Source: a virus
Direction: 5' to 3' (one strand)
DNA: 41,507 nt
IMG/VR virus record: IMGVR_UViG_3300022602_003058
Span: 1 to 41,507 of that record
Shown: in pieces, positions 12,427 to 23,119 of the stretch
How the letters are laid out: each line of letters begins with the position of its first letter
How positions within the stretch are numbered: the first letter of the stretch is position 1
Notes under the pieces: generated by a model
Database searches by the model: none
Told to the model about the DNA's origin: nothing
The model's input: the letters and a program-made list of their open reading frames with translations, nothing else
Position numbers and translations under genes: made by a program

Positions 12427-13461
12427 ATGAGCAAGAACGTTCTAATAACCGGCGGCGCCGGTTTCATCGCACACCACGTGATAGACAAGATGTTGTCGGA
12501 AACAGATTATAATATTGTCTGTTTAGATCGCTTGGATATCAGTGGTAACCTAAATCGTCTATACGACATGTTACAGGATCATGACCCTAAAATGGTAAGC
12601 CAACGCTTACGCATTGTGTTCCATGATCTCAAAGCCGAACTAAATGAAATGATTGTCAAGGACATTGGCAACATTGACATTGTTCTACACCTGGCCGCAG
12701 GAAGCCACGTGGATCGTTCAATCCAGTACCCAACTGAATTCCTACAGGACAATGTGGTAGGCACGGTCAATACCTTGGACTATGCCCGCAAGCACTTGCC
12801 CAACCTGGAACGTTTTGTTTACTTCTCAACAGATGAGATCTTTGGTGTTGCTCCTCCTGGTGTGTCATACAAAGAATACGATCGTTATAACTCTACTAAC
12901 CCATACTCAGCATCAAAAGCGGCCGCAGAAGAGTTTTGCGTGGCCTACGAAAATACCTACAAGATGCCTATCGTAGTTACACACACCATGAATGTATTTG
13001 GTGAACGTCAGCATCCAGAGAAGTTTATCCCCATGTGTATCCAACGTGCTCGCGACGGTGAAAAAGTTTATATACATGCAGATCCTACACGTCGTCATGC
13101 AGGTACAAGAATGTATATCCACGCCAAGGATGTGGCCGAAGGACTAATGTTTATTTTAGGTCTTAAAGACTACAAACACAAAGGCGACTATGGTCACGCA
13201 CATTGCCCCAAGTTCAATTTGGTAGGTACAGAAGAAATTGATAACTTGACCCTGGCACAGATGATTGCCAAGGCACAGGGCAAGACACTCAACTACGAAA
13301 TGGTTGACTTCCATGGAAGCAGACCTGGGCATGACCTACGCTATGCACTTGATGGCGGCCTACTAAAGAGTTTAGGTTGGGAACCCAAGATCAAACTCAG
13401 TGAACGTATCACAGACATGGTCAAATGGACCTTGGCCAACGATCGCTGGTTAAGCAAATAA
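12427..13461 (+). CDS. NAD-dependent nucleotide-sugar 4,6-dehydratase (RmlB-like)
   Basis: 344 residues, an extended short-chain dehydrogenase. The NAD-binding GGAGFIA is at 9-15, the catalytic S134-T-D-E137 resembles the TDE of 4,6-dehydratases, and Y160-SAS-K164 is the YxxxK pair. HVDRSI at about 94-99 is also RmlB-like. The expected reaction is dehydration of an NDP-hexose to the 4-keto-6-deoxy sugar. It carries out the first step of a deoxysugar pathway that the next gene (reductase/epimerase) and the C-methyltransferase at 16149 could continue. A late promoter and a good ribosome-binding site precede it. Confidence 0.88.
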   Translation: MSKNVLITGGAGFIAHHVIDKMLSETDYNIVCLDRLDISGNLNRLYDMLQDHDPKMVSQRLRIVFHDLKAELNEMIVKDIGNIDIVLHLAAGSHVDRSIQYPTEFLQDNVVGTVNTLDYARKHLPNLERFVYFSTDEIFGVAPPGVSYKEYDRYNSTNPYSASKAAAEEFCVAYENTYKMPIVVTHTMNVFGERQHPEKFIPMCIQRARDGEKVYIHADPTRRHAGTRMYIHAKDVAEGLMFILGLKDYKHKGDYGHAHCPKFNLVGTEEIDNLTLAQMIAKAQGKTLNYEMVDFHGSRPGHDLRYALDGGLLKSLGWEPKIKLSERITDMVKWTLANDRWLSK

Positions 13462-13470
13462 ACAGCATCA

Positions 13471-14277
13471 ATGAGTAAGATATTAGTCACCGGCGGAGAT
13501 GGTTTTGTTGGCGGGTATCTTAAAAACTATCTTGGCCAGCGACATCAAGTGATAGCACCGGGCCGTAGCCTGTTAGATCTAACCAATTTACACAGCGTCA
13601 ATAGTTTCTTTGACAACAACGACATAGATACCGTAGTACATTGTGCTCTTATTGGGCGCAACAACATCAACGGAGTAGACGACCAATTGGCCATTGGCAA
13701 CATGAACATGTTTGCCAACCTGTATCGTAATCGTCATAGATTTGGTCGTTTAATCAACATGGGCACTGGCAACGAGTTTGACACTACTGTAAAAAATGAT
13801 ACTGCCGCTGAGTCAACCCTGTTTGAACGCATGCCGGTCAGCAGTTATGCTTATGCCAAAAACATGATAGCTCGTTGTATTGCTGACACAGAAAACATGT
13901 ACAACTTGCGTTTGTTTGGTGTGTTTGGCAACAAGGAGGCCAACACAAGATTCTTCAAGCGTTTGAAATTGGCCACTGAAGCATTTCATATTTTCCAAGA
14001 CAACTACTTTGATTTTTTATGGGTAGACGATCTCTGCACTATTGTAGAGTCGGCTGTTACAGAAGACTGGCCCTGGCGTGATGTCAATTGTGTATATCCT
14101 GACAAGCATCTAATGAGCGAGTTGGCCTATCAGTTTGCTGAAATACAAGGAATTGATTCTGACCTCATTGTGGTAGATGCTGTTGGTAATCTAAACTTTA
14201 CTGGACACAGCGGACGCTTAGCCGCACTAAATTTGCCGTTAAAAGGCCGCACAGAAGGATTCCGTAGCTATGTTTGA
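13471..14277 (+). CDS. NAD-dependent sugar epimerase/reductase
   Basis: 268 residues, short-chain dehydrogenase of the nucleotide-sugar type. GGDGFVG (8-14) is the cofactor loop, S125/Y126-AYA-K130 the catalytic YxxxK, and NMGTGNEF (about 96-103) replaces the usual SS-x-VYG strand. It is closest in feel to RmlD or GDP-fucose-synthase reductases that finish a deoxysugar. It follows the dehydratase by 9 bases and overlaps the mutase by 8, so the three are co-translated. The exact sugar product cannot be read. Confidence 0.8.
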   Translation: MSKILVTGGDGFVGGYLKNYLGQRHQVIAPGRSLLDLTNLHSVNSFFDNNDIDTVVHCALIGRNNINGVDDQLAIGNMNMFANLYRNRHRFGRLINMGTGNEFDTTVKNDTAAESTLFERMPVSSYAYAKNMIARCIADTENMYNLRLFGVFGNKEANTRFFKRLKLATEAFHIFQDNYFDFLWVDDLCTIVESAVTEDWPWRDVNCVYPDKHLMSELAYQFAEIQGIDSDLIVVDAVGNLNFTGHSGRLAALNLPLKGRTEGFRSYV

Positions 14278-15412
14278 CAACTTTGATCTTGTGGTAGTTG
14301 GGTCGGGTCTATTTGGCTCAGTTACAGCTGAACAGGCCAGCCGCGATGGATTTCGTGTGGCCGTGATAGAAAGCCGGGCACACATTGGTGGTAATTGCTA
14401 TACTGAAGATGACGCCACCACCGGCATCAACATACACAAATACGGTCCGCACATATTCCATACCAGTAACGACACCATCTGGAACTATATACAGCAGTTT
14501 ACTAAATTTAATAACTATCACCACCAGGTGCGTAGTGTTTACAACGGCCGCACCTATGGTATTCCCATTACCCTGGATACCATCAATAGTTTTTACAACG
14601 AAAACTTTACGCCCGCTGAAGCTCGTCAATTTGTTGAAGCCATGCGTGTTAAAAATCCCAACCCACAGAACTTTGAAGAACAAGCATTAGCCTTGATTGG
14701 ACCTGGCTTGTACGAAGCATTTATACGTGGCTATACACTCAAACAATGGGAAACAGATCCCAAGGATCTACCGGCCAGTGTTGCTCGTCGCTTGCCGGTT
14801 AGATTTAACTATGATAATACTTATTGGCAAGACACTTGGTCCGGCATTCCAGTGGGCGGATACACTCCCATATTTGAACGCATGCTGGATCACAAAAACA
14901 TACAGGTATTTTTAAACACCGATTGGTTTGATGTTGCTGGGCAAGTCAAAGACAAGTTGGTAATCTATACTGGTGCTATTGATCGTTACTACGACTACTG
15001 CTATGGACGACTGGCCTGGCGTACCCTGGACTTTGAATTTCAAACCTTTGATACCGGTGACTATCAAGGCATTGCGGCCATCAATTATCCTGACGCAACA
15101 GTACCTTACACTCGTTCAATTGAACATCGTCACTTCCATCCAGAACGTCGATATGATCCAGATCGTACCGTGGTAAACTTTGAATACAGCCGAGCCGCCC
15201 AGCCCGGTGATGTTGAATACTATCCGGTAAACCGTCCTGCGGATCGTCGCTGTTTTGAGCAGTATCGAGACCGTGCTGATCAGGAAGCCAATGTGATATT
15301 TGGCGGTCGCTTGGGCGAATACATGTACTACGACATGCATCAAGTGATTGGTAGTGCCCTGAGTGCATACCAAAAGAAAGTCAAAATCCGTTTGACTAAA
15401 CAGACAAATTAA
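14270..15412 (+). CDS. glf: UDP-galactopyranose mutase
   Basis: 380 residues, normal length for Glf. The FAD-binding GSGLFGS is at 10-16, followed by IESRAHIGGNCY (about 33-44) and HKYGPHIFHTS (about 55-65), all diagnostic. Later blocks QWETDP and YTGAIDRYYDYCYGRLAWR (about 236-254) are also typical. The enzyme converts UDP-galactopyranose to UDP-galactofuranose. Galactofuranose is a surface-glycan sugar in bacteria, so the phage may modify host LPS or decorate its own virion. The gene overlaps the preceding one by 8 bases. The promoter at 15392-15420 overlaps its 3' end. Confidence 0.93.
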   Translation: MFDNFDLVVVGSGLFGSVTAEQASRDGFRVAVIESRAHIGGNCYTEDDATTGINIHKYGPHIFHTSNDTIWNYIQQFTKFNNYHHQVRSVYNGRTYGIPITLDTINSFYNENFTPAEARQFVEAMRVKNPNPQNFEEQALALIGPGLYEAFIRGYTLKQWETDPKDLPASVARRLPVRFNYDNTYWQDTWSGIPVGGYTPIFERMLDHKNIQVFLNTDWFDVAGQVKDKLVIYTGAIDRYYDYCYGRLAWRTLDFEFQTFDTGDYQGIAAINYPDATVPYTRSIEHRHFHPERRYDPDRTVVNFEYSRAAQPGDVEYYPVNRPADRRCFEQYRDRADQEANVIFGGRLGEYMYYDMHQVIGSALSAYQKKVKIRLTKQTN

Positions 15413-15420
15413 AGTAAAAT
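15392..15420 (+). promoter_or_regulatory. Sigma70-like promoter at the end of glf, leaderless for the next gene
   Basis: TTGACT (15392-15397), 17-base spacer, TAAAAT (15415-15420). The expected +1 is 15427, the A of the next ATG. There is no Shine-Dalgarno. Confidence 0.65.
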
Positions 15421-15426
15421 ACTATC

Positions 15427-16149
15427 ATGACACAACATGCCTTTATTGTAACTTCTGCTATCAATAGCAAATTTGGTGTATTTGATCCGGTAAAACGCCT
15501 GAGCCAAACCATAGATACCATTGCCAGTATCAAAAGCAAACTGCCCACAGCCAATATTGTTGTGATGGAATGCTGTGGCGAACCTATCCGGGACGATCAA
15601 CGTGCAGAATTGTCAGCGCATGCGGATCTTTTTGTTGACTATAGTCGCGATGCTGATGTGCAGGCCCTATACGAAAACGACAACTGGGACGTGGTAAAGA
15701 ACGGAACTGAAATCATGTGCTTTGGTCGTGTGCTGAATCAATTACGGGACAGCGGTTATTTTGTACAAAACAAAATTGATCGCACACACAAAATGTCCGG
15801 GCGTTATGTACTAAACGACATGTTTGATCCTGAAACATATGAACAACTGGCACTGGAAGATCGTATCATCATTGGTCCCAAGTACCGCAGTCAATTTCCA
15901 TCTGAAGTAACACAGCAGGCCTGGCAGTACATGGCACGTCTATGGTCATGGCCCACTTCACGTTTGGATGAAGTTATCAAAGTCTATGAAGATAGCCTGG
16001 TATTCTTTGCTGAACGCTTGGCCGCAGGTGGTTATGTGGATATTGAACATGTCTTGGCAAGATTCTTAAATCCTGATCATGTACACGAAATACAAAACTT
16101 GGGTGTAGAAGGACAGATTGCACCCAACGGAAGCCCGATCAAAAACTAA
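15427..16149 (+). CDS. Unknown protein of the glycan cassette, 240 residues
   Basis: No family I can name with confidence. The N-terminal segment HAFIVTSAINSKFGVF..RLSQTIDTIASIKSKLPTANIVVMEC (residues about 4-50) looks like the first beta-alpha-beta unit of a GT-A-type transferase, but no clear DxD follows. The C-terminal 100 residues are helical. The start is set by the predicted promoter at 15392-15420. It overlaps the next gene by 1 base (TAATG). A glycosyltransferase-like role fits the context but is inference. Confidence 0.7.
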   Translation: MTQHAFIVTSAINSKFGVFDPVKRLSQTIDTIASIKSKLPTANIVVMECCGEPIRDDQRAELSAHADLFVDYSRDADVQALYENDNWDVVKNGTEIMCFGRVLNQLRDSGYFVQNKIDRTHKMSGRYVLNDMFDPETYEQLALEDRIIIGPKYRSQFPSEVTQQAWQYMARLWSWPTSRLDEVIKVYEDSLVFFAERLAAGGYVDIEHVLARFLNPDHVHEIQNLGVEGQIAPNGSPIKN

Positions 16150-17375
16150 TGGAAAATTGCAAATCAATCACTGAGTGTTTGGCCTGTGGCAGTCAAGACC
16201 TGATCAAGACCCTGGATCTTGGCAAACAACCATTGGCCAACAATTTCAAAAGTGATCCGGCACAACCCGAACCTATTTTTCCCTTGGCCATTAATCGTTG
16301 CGGGCATTGTAATCATCTGCAACTTACACACGCGGTGGATCCTGCCATCATCTACACACATTATCTATACGTATCGGGTACCAGTCAAACCAACAGAGAC
16401 TACATGCAGTGGTTTGCTGGATTTGTCAGCGAACAATTTAACGGTCGTGCCAAGTCAGTCTTGGACATTGGTTGTAATGATGGCACACAATTGGACTATC
16501 TAAAACAGGCCGGCCTTGATACCTACGGTGTAGATCCAGCAGAAAACATCTGGCCCACATCCAGTGCCAATCATCGGGTAGTCTGCGGATTTTGGGACGA
16601 GGCCAGTGCGGCCCAGCTGGGGCCTGATCAGTTCTGTGCTATCATAGCACAAAATTCGTTTGCACACAATCCTGATCCTTTGCCATGGTTGGTCCTGGCC
16701 AAGAAATATCTCAAAGATCAAGGCAAAATTTTTATACAGACCAGCCAGGCTGACATGGTCATCAACGGCGAATTTGACACTATCTATCACGAACATGTGA
16801 ATTTTTACAACGCATACAGCATGAAGTGCCTGGCAGAACGTGCTGGCCTGCATCTAATTGATGTGGTCAAAACTCCCATACACGGCAACAGCTATATTTT
16901 TGTCTTGGGCAAAGAACCCAAAAATACATTTGGTGTACAAAACGCCTTGGCCATGGAACAGTCCCTGGGCCTACAAACAGCCGGCACATACCAGGCCTGG
17001 GCCACAGGTGTACATGCACTATTGGACCAGATCAAAGATCAATTGGCCGAGTTCAAAGGATTTGGATACCACATTGTTGGATATGGTGCTGCCGCCAAAG
17101 GCATGACTCTGCTGAATGCCAGCCATATACACCTTGATGCAGTCATAGATGATAATCCATTGAAGCAGAATCACTGGTGTCCGGGCACTGACATTCCAGT
17201 GGTCAGTAGCAATTATATTGCACAGTTACCCGCTGACGACATTGTGGTGTTTGTTCCCCTGGCCTGGAACTTTTACACAGAAATTGTAGGTAAAATCAGA
17301 TCTATTCGTGCCAGCAACAAGGATATGTTTGTACGCTATTTTCCGACTATAACCACTGACTTTTATGACAATTGA
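16149..17375 (+). CDS. Sugar C-methyltransferase (NovU/TylCIII-like)
   Basis: 408 residues with the three-part layout of deoxysugar C-methyltransferases: an N-terminal zinc domain (ECLACGS at 9-15 and CGHCNHLQL at about 51-59), a SAM-binding domain (VLDIGCNDGTQL at about 101-112, then VCGFWDE), and a C-terminal domain with the HGNSYIFVLG and GYGAAAKGMTLLN blocks (about 244 and 311). These enzymes methylate 4-keto-6-deoxy sugars. It therefore pairs logically with the dehydratase at 12427. Overlap of 1 base before and 11 bases after shows tight co-translation. Confidence 0.88.
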   Translation: MENCKSITECLACGSQDLIKTLDLGKQPLANNFKSDPAQPEPIFPLAINRCGHCNHLQLTHAVDPAIIYTHYLYVSGTSQTNRDYMQWFAGFVSEQFNGRAKSVLDIGCNDGTQLDYLKQAGLDTYGVDPAENIWPTSSANHRVVCGFWDEASAAQLGPDQFCAIIAQNSFAHNPDPLPWLVLAKKYLKDQGKIFIQTSQADMVINGEFDTIYHEHVNFYNAYSMKCLAERAGLHLIDVVKTPIHGNSYIFVLGKEPKNTFGVQNALAMEQSLGLQTAGTYQAWATGVHALLDQIKDQLAEFKGFGYHIVGYGAAAKGMTLLNASHIHLDAVIDDNPLKQNHWCPGTDIPVVSSNYIAQLPADDIVVFVPLAWNFYTEIVGKIRSIRASNKDMFVRYFPTITTDFYDN

Positions 17376-17736
17376 ATTTCGATTTCCTGTAATCGAATTA
17401 GTTGACAGATACACTATAGCTCGTGTAAAATACGAAAAGACCTCGGGTGCCAATCAGGCCGAGCTTGATTTTTACCAACAGCAGATAGATCAGCTTGATG
17501 TTGAATTGATTCAGGCAGAGTTAACCGAATTAGAAAACGTACACAGGCGCATTTGGGCCCTGGAAGATGATTTTAAAAAGTGTCGCATTGACGGTGTTGA
17601 CCTGTCTGAAATTGGGCGCCGTGCATTAGAAATAAGAGATATAAACAACTATAGAGTACAATACAAAAACGCCATGGCAGACAAGTTAAACGACCCAGTA
17701 AGAGAAATAAAAAAGGACCACACCAGTGAACATTGA
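17365..17736 (+). CDS. Small helical protein, DUF6165-like
   Basis: 123 residues. The pattern FPVIELVDRYTIARVKYEK at the start, an IWALEDDFKK segment (about 67-76) and IRDINNYRVQYKNAMADKL (about 92-110) resemble the small DUF6165 proteins found in LPS and glycan gene clusters. It is almost entirely helical and acidic/basic mixed, probably an accessory coiled coil. It overlaps its neighbours by 11 bases on both sides. No catalytic motif is seen. Confidence 0.6.
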   Translation: MTIEFRFPVIELVDRYTIARVKYEKTSGANQAELDFYQQQIDQLDVELIQAELTELENVHRRIWALEDDFKKCRIDGVDLSEIGRRALEIRDINNYRVQYKNAMADKLNDPVREIKKDHTSEH

Positions 17737-18622
17737 AACTCCAATCACTATCTTAGTCAAGCGACGTGCTGCCCTGGGCGACGTGGTAATGAGTACAGGT
17801 GTGGTACGCGAACTACATCGTCAGTACAACGGGCAATGCAGTATTACGGTAGAAACAGAATTTCCTTTGGTCTACAAAAACAATCCTTATATTGCAGATC
17901 TTCGCAACTGGGGTGAATGTAATCCTGTGGACTATGACATTGTGTACAATCTTGATGATGCATATGAACTGAATCCAGCCAATCATTTTGTATCCAGCAT
18001 GTTTGCTCGTGTGTTTGGTACCAGTTTAGGTTCAATGAATCAAGCACCAGATCTACACCCTGATGAGCAGGACAAGTATACGGTAGACCAAGATCTCAAA
18101 GAAATTGGCGACAAGTTCTTTGCAGTTCACATGCGTAACTGGCACTGGGCATTGAAGAACATTGACATGGATACCTGGCTTGACATTTTTGTCAAGATAT
18201 TTGAACAACGCACTGACTACAAAATTGTTACCATTGGCGGCCCTACTGATCTCAGTTTAGAGCATCCGTTGATTTTTAACGCCAATGCTCGCTACACTCC
18301 TCAGCAGTTGGCCTACCTGTTAGATCATGCCAGTTGCTTTGTGGGCATAGATTCAGGCCCATTTCAGATTGCTGCCGCAAGTAGCACTCACGTGATCGGC
18401 CTGCTAACACACAATCCGCCCGAGTATATTATGCCCATACGCAGGATGGATCCAGGATGGCATTCAACTGCTATACAGGCCGAGGTTGAATGTGTAGGCT
18501 GTAATGTCAATCAGGCCCGGCCGGTTAGAGGAATTGACTGCATACACGGAGATTTCCGTTGCAACAGATCCTGGAACACACAACGAATAGCAGATGCAAT
18601 ATTAGAACAATTAGGACAATAA
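17726..18622 (+). CDS. Glycosyltransferase family 9 (heptosyltransferase-like)
   Basis: 298 residues, GT-B fold. The N-terminal ILVKRRAALGDVVMSTGVVREL (about 9-30) is the GT9 acceptor-domain signature, and the C-terminal VGIDSGPFQIAAASSTHVIGL (about 205-225) is the donor-site block. GT9 enzymes in bacteria add heptose and similar sugars to LPS. It is shorter than bacterial WaaC/WaaF (about 320-350). A Cys-rich tail (VECVGCNVNQ..CIHGDFRC) is unusual and could bind zinc. It shares one base with the next start. Confidence 0.85.
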   Translation: MNIETPITILVKRRAALGDVVMSTGVVRELHRQYNGQCSITVETEFPLVYKNNPYIADLRNWGECNPVDYDIVYNLDDAYELNPANHFVSSMFARVFGTSLGSMNQAPDLHPDEQDKYTVDQDLKEIGDKFFAVHMRNWHWALKNIDMDTWLDIFVKIFEQRTDYKIVTIGGPTDLSLEHPLIFNANARYTPQQLAYLLDHASCFVGIDSGPFQIAAASSTHVIGLLTHNPPEYIMPIRRMDPGWHSTAIQAEVECVGCNVNQARPVRGIDCIHGDFRCNRSWNTQRIADAILEQLGQ

Positions 18623-19437
18623 TGGAAACAATATTTGAAGTACCACGACTTAGAAAAGGTCACAGATTAGATATCATTGACACCAGTGTTTACTGGTTTG
18701 AAATGGATCATGCACACGAAGGCTATACCGACTTCCTGGACATGTTTAACAATGCCATAGTTGTCAACAACTGGCATAAATTTATTCGACCCGGCTCTAC
18801 TGCCATTGACATCGGCGGGCATTCTGGAGATACTGCTATTCCCATGCAGTACCTTTCACGTGGTACTGTATTGAGTATTGAACCTAACCCACGTATCAAA
18901 CCCTATTTGGATTTTAATTGTGCGGTAAATGCACACCTGGGCAAATTTGTTACCGCTGGCTATGCTGTTACTACGCAGGACATTGATGCCTTGGAAATCT
19001 TTGATCACAACAATGATCTGTGCAATGGCGGAACCATTGACCCAACCTGGAGTCCTGAACTGCAAGCACGTATGCGTGGTATGTCAAGCAAACAGGTCAC
19101 AGTACCGGGCATGACCTTGGAACACATCTGTGAAAAGTATCTAACAGCTGAAGAAATTGACAATATCAGCTTTATTAAAACCGATACCGAAGGTCACGAT
19201 GTCAGTATCTTAGAATCCAGTGCTGGGTTGATTGACCGTATCAAGCCTGTTATCTATACCGAATGGTTTTTTGCCTACGGTGATGTGGAAAACAAAAAAA
19301 TGTTTGATGTAATTGCACAACTGGGATATCAGGCATTCAATCCCAAAACACTGGAACCCGTGGCCTTGGGTGCAACACCAATTCCAGATCTCTTGCTGAT
19401 TCACCAATTAAAAGTCGATGACTATATTCAGGCATAG
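18622..19437 (+). CDS. FkbM-family SAM methyltransferase
   Basis: 271 residues from ATG 18622, which overlaps the previous TAA by 1 base. TAIDIGGHSGDTAIPM (about 57-72) is the SAM loop, SIEPNP (about 85-90) the ribose-binding acid, and FIKTDTEGHDVSILE (about 191-205) the FkbM signature. FkbM enzymes O-methylate sugars or polyketides. It is coupled to the GT9 gene before it and overlaps the next gene by 20 bases. Confidence 0.87.
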   Translation: METIFEVPRLRKGHRLDIIDTSVYWFEMDHAHEGYTDFLDMFNNAIVVNNWHKFIRPGSTAIDIGGHSGDTAIPMQYLSRGTVLSIEPNPRIKPYLDFNCAVNAHLGKFVTAGYAVTTQDIDALEIFDHNNDLCNGGTIDPTWSPELQARMRGMSSKQVTVPGMTLEHICEKYLTAEEIDNISFIKTDTEGHDVSILESSAGLIDRIKPVIYTEWFFAYGDVENKKMFDVIAQLGYQAFNPKTLEPVALGATPIPDLLLIHQLKVDDYIQA

Positions 19438-20179
19438 CGGCACCGCTGGAGATACCGTTTATAGTTTGGCCGCAGTCAAACGCATGGGCGGTGGTGAATT
19501 CCAGATCGGTATCCGTAACTTAGAACCCACTCTTACTCGCTACGGCTATCGTGCCGAAGAGTGTGACCCGGCACACCGCGGCCGTTATACCGAGCAAGAC
19601 TATGCCATGTTGGCTCCCTTGATCGAACGGCAAAGTTACATCACCGGTGTTCGGCCCTGGACCGCAGGAGACGCAGAACCTGATGTGGACCTGGATGCTT
19701 ACCGCGGAGTAATGTATCGTACATTTGAAGGCAACATTGTGGAAAGTTATTTCCGTACATTCAATTTACCGTTTGCTCCAGCCGACTACTCGATGACCTG
19801 GTTAGAAGCAGATCCAATTGCCGAAGCCGCTGTTGTTGTAAACTCAACTCCACGCTACCGAGACCCTGAAGCACACAAGACCTGGTTGTCAATGTGCCAG
19901 GACGCAGATTTGGCTCAAAATGGATTGTTTGTTGGGACTCCGGCTGAACACGAAACCTTTGTGCAAAATACCGGATGTCACATACGTTATCGCCCGGTGC
20001 AGAACTTTTTGGAATTGGCTGGTCTTATTGCAGGTGCGGATTTGTTTTTGGGCAACCAAAGTATGGCCTACAGCATAGCAGTTGGTCTGGGTAAAGCCTG
20101 TGTGTTGGAAATCCATAAAATCAAACCCATGCAGTATAGTGAATGCTATTTCCCCAGAGACAACATTACCTATTTTTGA
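19418..20179 (+). CDS. GT9-like glycosyltransferase homologue, divergent
   Basis: 253 residues, starting inside the end of the FkbM gene. RHSGTAGDTVYSLAAVKRMGG (about 5-25) recalls the G-GD-x-x-x-x-A-L GT9 N-terminus, and ELAGLIAGADLFLGNQSMAYSIAVGLGKACVLEI (about 203-236) matches the donor-domain block with SG..Q replaced by NQS. It is much shorter than usual because the acceptor domain is reduced. This ends the glycan cassette. Confidence 0.7.
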   Translation: MTIFRHSGTAGDTVYSLAAVKRMGGGEFQIGIRNLEPTLTRYGYRAEECDPAHRGRYTEQDYAMLAPLIERQSYITGVRPWTAGDAEPDVDLDAYRGVMYRTFEGNIVESYFRTFNLPFAPADYSMTWLEADPIAEAAVVVNSTPRYRDPEAHKTWLSMCQDADLAQNGLFVGTPAEHETFVQNTGCHIRYRPVQNFLELAGLIAGADLFLGNQSMAYSIAVGLGKACVLEIHKIKPMQYSECYFPRDNITYF

Positions 20180-20181
20180 GA

Positions 20182-20189
20182 GATAAATA
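20182..20189 (+). promoter_or_regulatory. Late promoter motif upstream of groES
   Basis: GATAAATA. It lies 2 bases after the last cassette stop codon; predicted start near 20195. With the sigma70 promoter just downstream, groESL could be expressed both early and late. Confidence 0.5.
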
Positions 20190-20204
20190 TTTTTGCGGTA
20201 GTTG

Positions 20205-20233
20205 TTGACAATGCCGCAATCTTGTAGTACAAT
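20205..20233 (+). promoter_or_regulatory. Sigma70 promoter for groESL
   Basis: TTGACA (20205-20210), 17-base spacer, TACAAT (20228-20233). TTGCGG (20193-20198) and CCGCAA (20214-20219) form an inverted repeat around the -35 box that could be an operator. It is not a CIRCE element. Confidence 0.8.
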
Positions 20234-20275
20234 AAAAAAACAAACTAAAATTTATTCATTTTTAAAAGGAGAATC

Positions 20276-22203
<1,928 letters not shown>

Positions 22204-22220
22204 TGCAGGTATTAGCACAG

Positions 22221-22248
22221 AAAACCCGCCTTAGCGGGTTTTCTTTTG
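22221..22248 (+). terminator. Rho-independent terminator after groEL
   Basis: AAAACCCGC (22221-22229) and GCGGGTTTT (22234-22242) form a 9-bp stem with a CTTA loop and a following T-rich TTCTTTT. The same stem recurs at 22588-22609. Confidence 0.93.
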
Positions 22249-22256
22249 GCCAAACG

Positions 22257-22264
22257 TATAAATA
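22257..22264 (+). promoter_or_regulatory. T4-type late promoter, perfect TATAAATA
   Basis: TATAAATA followed by CTTG. Predicted start near 22270; the leader carries AGGAG before ATG 22291. Confidence 0.7.
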
Positions 22265-22290
22265 CTTGTTAATAGTTCAGGAGAAACACT

Positions 22291-22569
22291 ATGGCAATTA
22301 CCGTAGTAACAACTTGGGGAAGCGTAGACTCCCTCGTCAACACAGCTTCCCAAGCCACCGTTGATGCATTTTTAGTAGAGTTAGTAAAGGCTGGAAAAAT
22401 GCCTACCAGTTTAGGCACACCTGCCAATGTTACGGTTGTAACAGATTCAGGCGATACTTTTACTCGCACAGCCAATGTTTCACTAACATTCAATGACACT
22501 GACACAGCAAATTCCTATATCAGTTTTATCAGTAATCTAAATCCACTGAGTACAACAATAGTATCATAA
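22291..22569 (+). CDS. Small late protein, 92 residues, unknown
   Basis: No family recognised. It follows a perfect late promoter (22257-22264) and a good Shine-Dalgarno, and sits between two strong terminators (22221-22248 and 22588-22611), so it is a one-gene transcription unit. The sequence is Thr-, Val- and Ser-rich with little charge, consistent with a beta-rich structural or decoration protein made in large amount late in infection. No signal peptide is seen. Confidence 0.75.
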   Translation: MAITVVTTWGSVDSLVNTASQATVDAFLVELVKAGKMPTSLGTPANVTVVTDSGDTFTRTANVSLTFNDTDTANSYISFISNLNPLSTTIVS

Positions 22570-22570
22570 G

Positions 22571-22584
22571 TTAGTGTACACTAA
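22571..22584. promoter_or_regulatory. 14-base perfect palindrome
   Basis: TTAGTGTACACTAA is its own reverse complement. It lies just after the stop of the 92-residue gene and just before the terminator stem. It may be an operator for the 22613 promoter or a helper for termination. Confidence 0.5.
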
Positions 22585-22587
22585 CAC

Positions 22588-22611
22588 AAAACCCGCTGAG
22601 GCGGGTTTTTT
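22588..22611 (+). terminator. Rho-independent terminator
   Basis: AAAACCCGC (22588-22596) and GCGGGTTTT (22601-22609) form a 9-bp stem with a TGAG loop, followed by further T residues. Stem identical to the terminator after groEL. Confidence 0.93.
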
Positions 22612-22612
22612 G

Positions 22613-22641
22613 TTGACTTTAAAAGGCCATAATGCTATAAT
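22613..22641 (+). promoter_or_regulatory. Sigma70 promoter, leaderless for the GGCT-like gene
   Basis: TTGACT (22613-22618), 17-base spacer, TATAAT (22636-22641). The expected +1, 12 bases from the first T of the -10 box, is 22648, the A of the next ATG. Confidence 0.82.
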
Positions 22642-22647
22642 TGTTTT

Positions 22648-23112
22648 ATGAAATATTTTGCATATGGTATGAATACCAACCGAAGCCAAATGGCACAACG
22701 ATGCCCTCAAGCTGTCAGCTTGGGTGCCGCCAGTTTGGTTGATCATGAATTCCGTTTTGCACGTCATGCGGATATTGTTCCAAATCCTGAGTTCATTGCT
22801 CGCGGAGTGCTATGGGAAATAACCCCAGATTGCGAACTGGCCTTGGATGCTTTAGAAGGTTATCCTACCTATTATCTAAAGAAAATCGTTAATGTATTCT
22901 ACGATGGAAAATCCGTACCAGCCATGACATATTATATGGCCGGTGATTATCCAGACGAATTTCCCGCAGATGGATATTTAGAAATGTTATTTGAAGGTTA
23001 TCAGGAACACGGTGTAGATACCACTCAAATATATAGCAGTTTAGCCCTAATTGAACAGATCGATAAACGTAGAGCAGAAGCAGAAAAAACCTATTTTCAA
23101 TATTTTAATTAA
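22648..23112 (+). CDS. Gamma-glutamylcyclotransferase-like protein
   Basis: 154 residues of the GGCT/AIG2 fold. Y6-GMN9 is the substrate loop, and E70 in LDALEGYPTYY is the catalytic Glu in its usual setting. The middle GVLWEITPDCELALDALE and YY motifs also match. The family releases 5-oxoproline from gamma-glutamyl peptides, including glutathione in some branches. The gene begins at the predicted transcription start and lacks a Shine-Dalgarno. Together with AhpCD it suggests that this phage alters host thiol and redox metabolism. Confidence 0.85.
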   Translation: MKYFAYGMNTNRSQMAQRCPQAVSLGAASLVDHEFRFARHADIVPNPEFIARGVLWEITPDCELALDALEGYPTYYLKKIVNVFYDGKSVPAMTYYMAGDYPDEFPADGYLEMLFEGYQEHGVDTTQIYSSLALIEQIDKRRAEAEKTYFQYFN

Positions 23113-23119
23113 GGATAGT

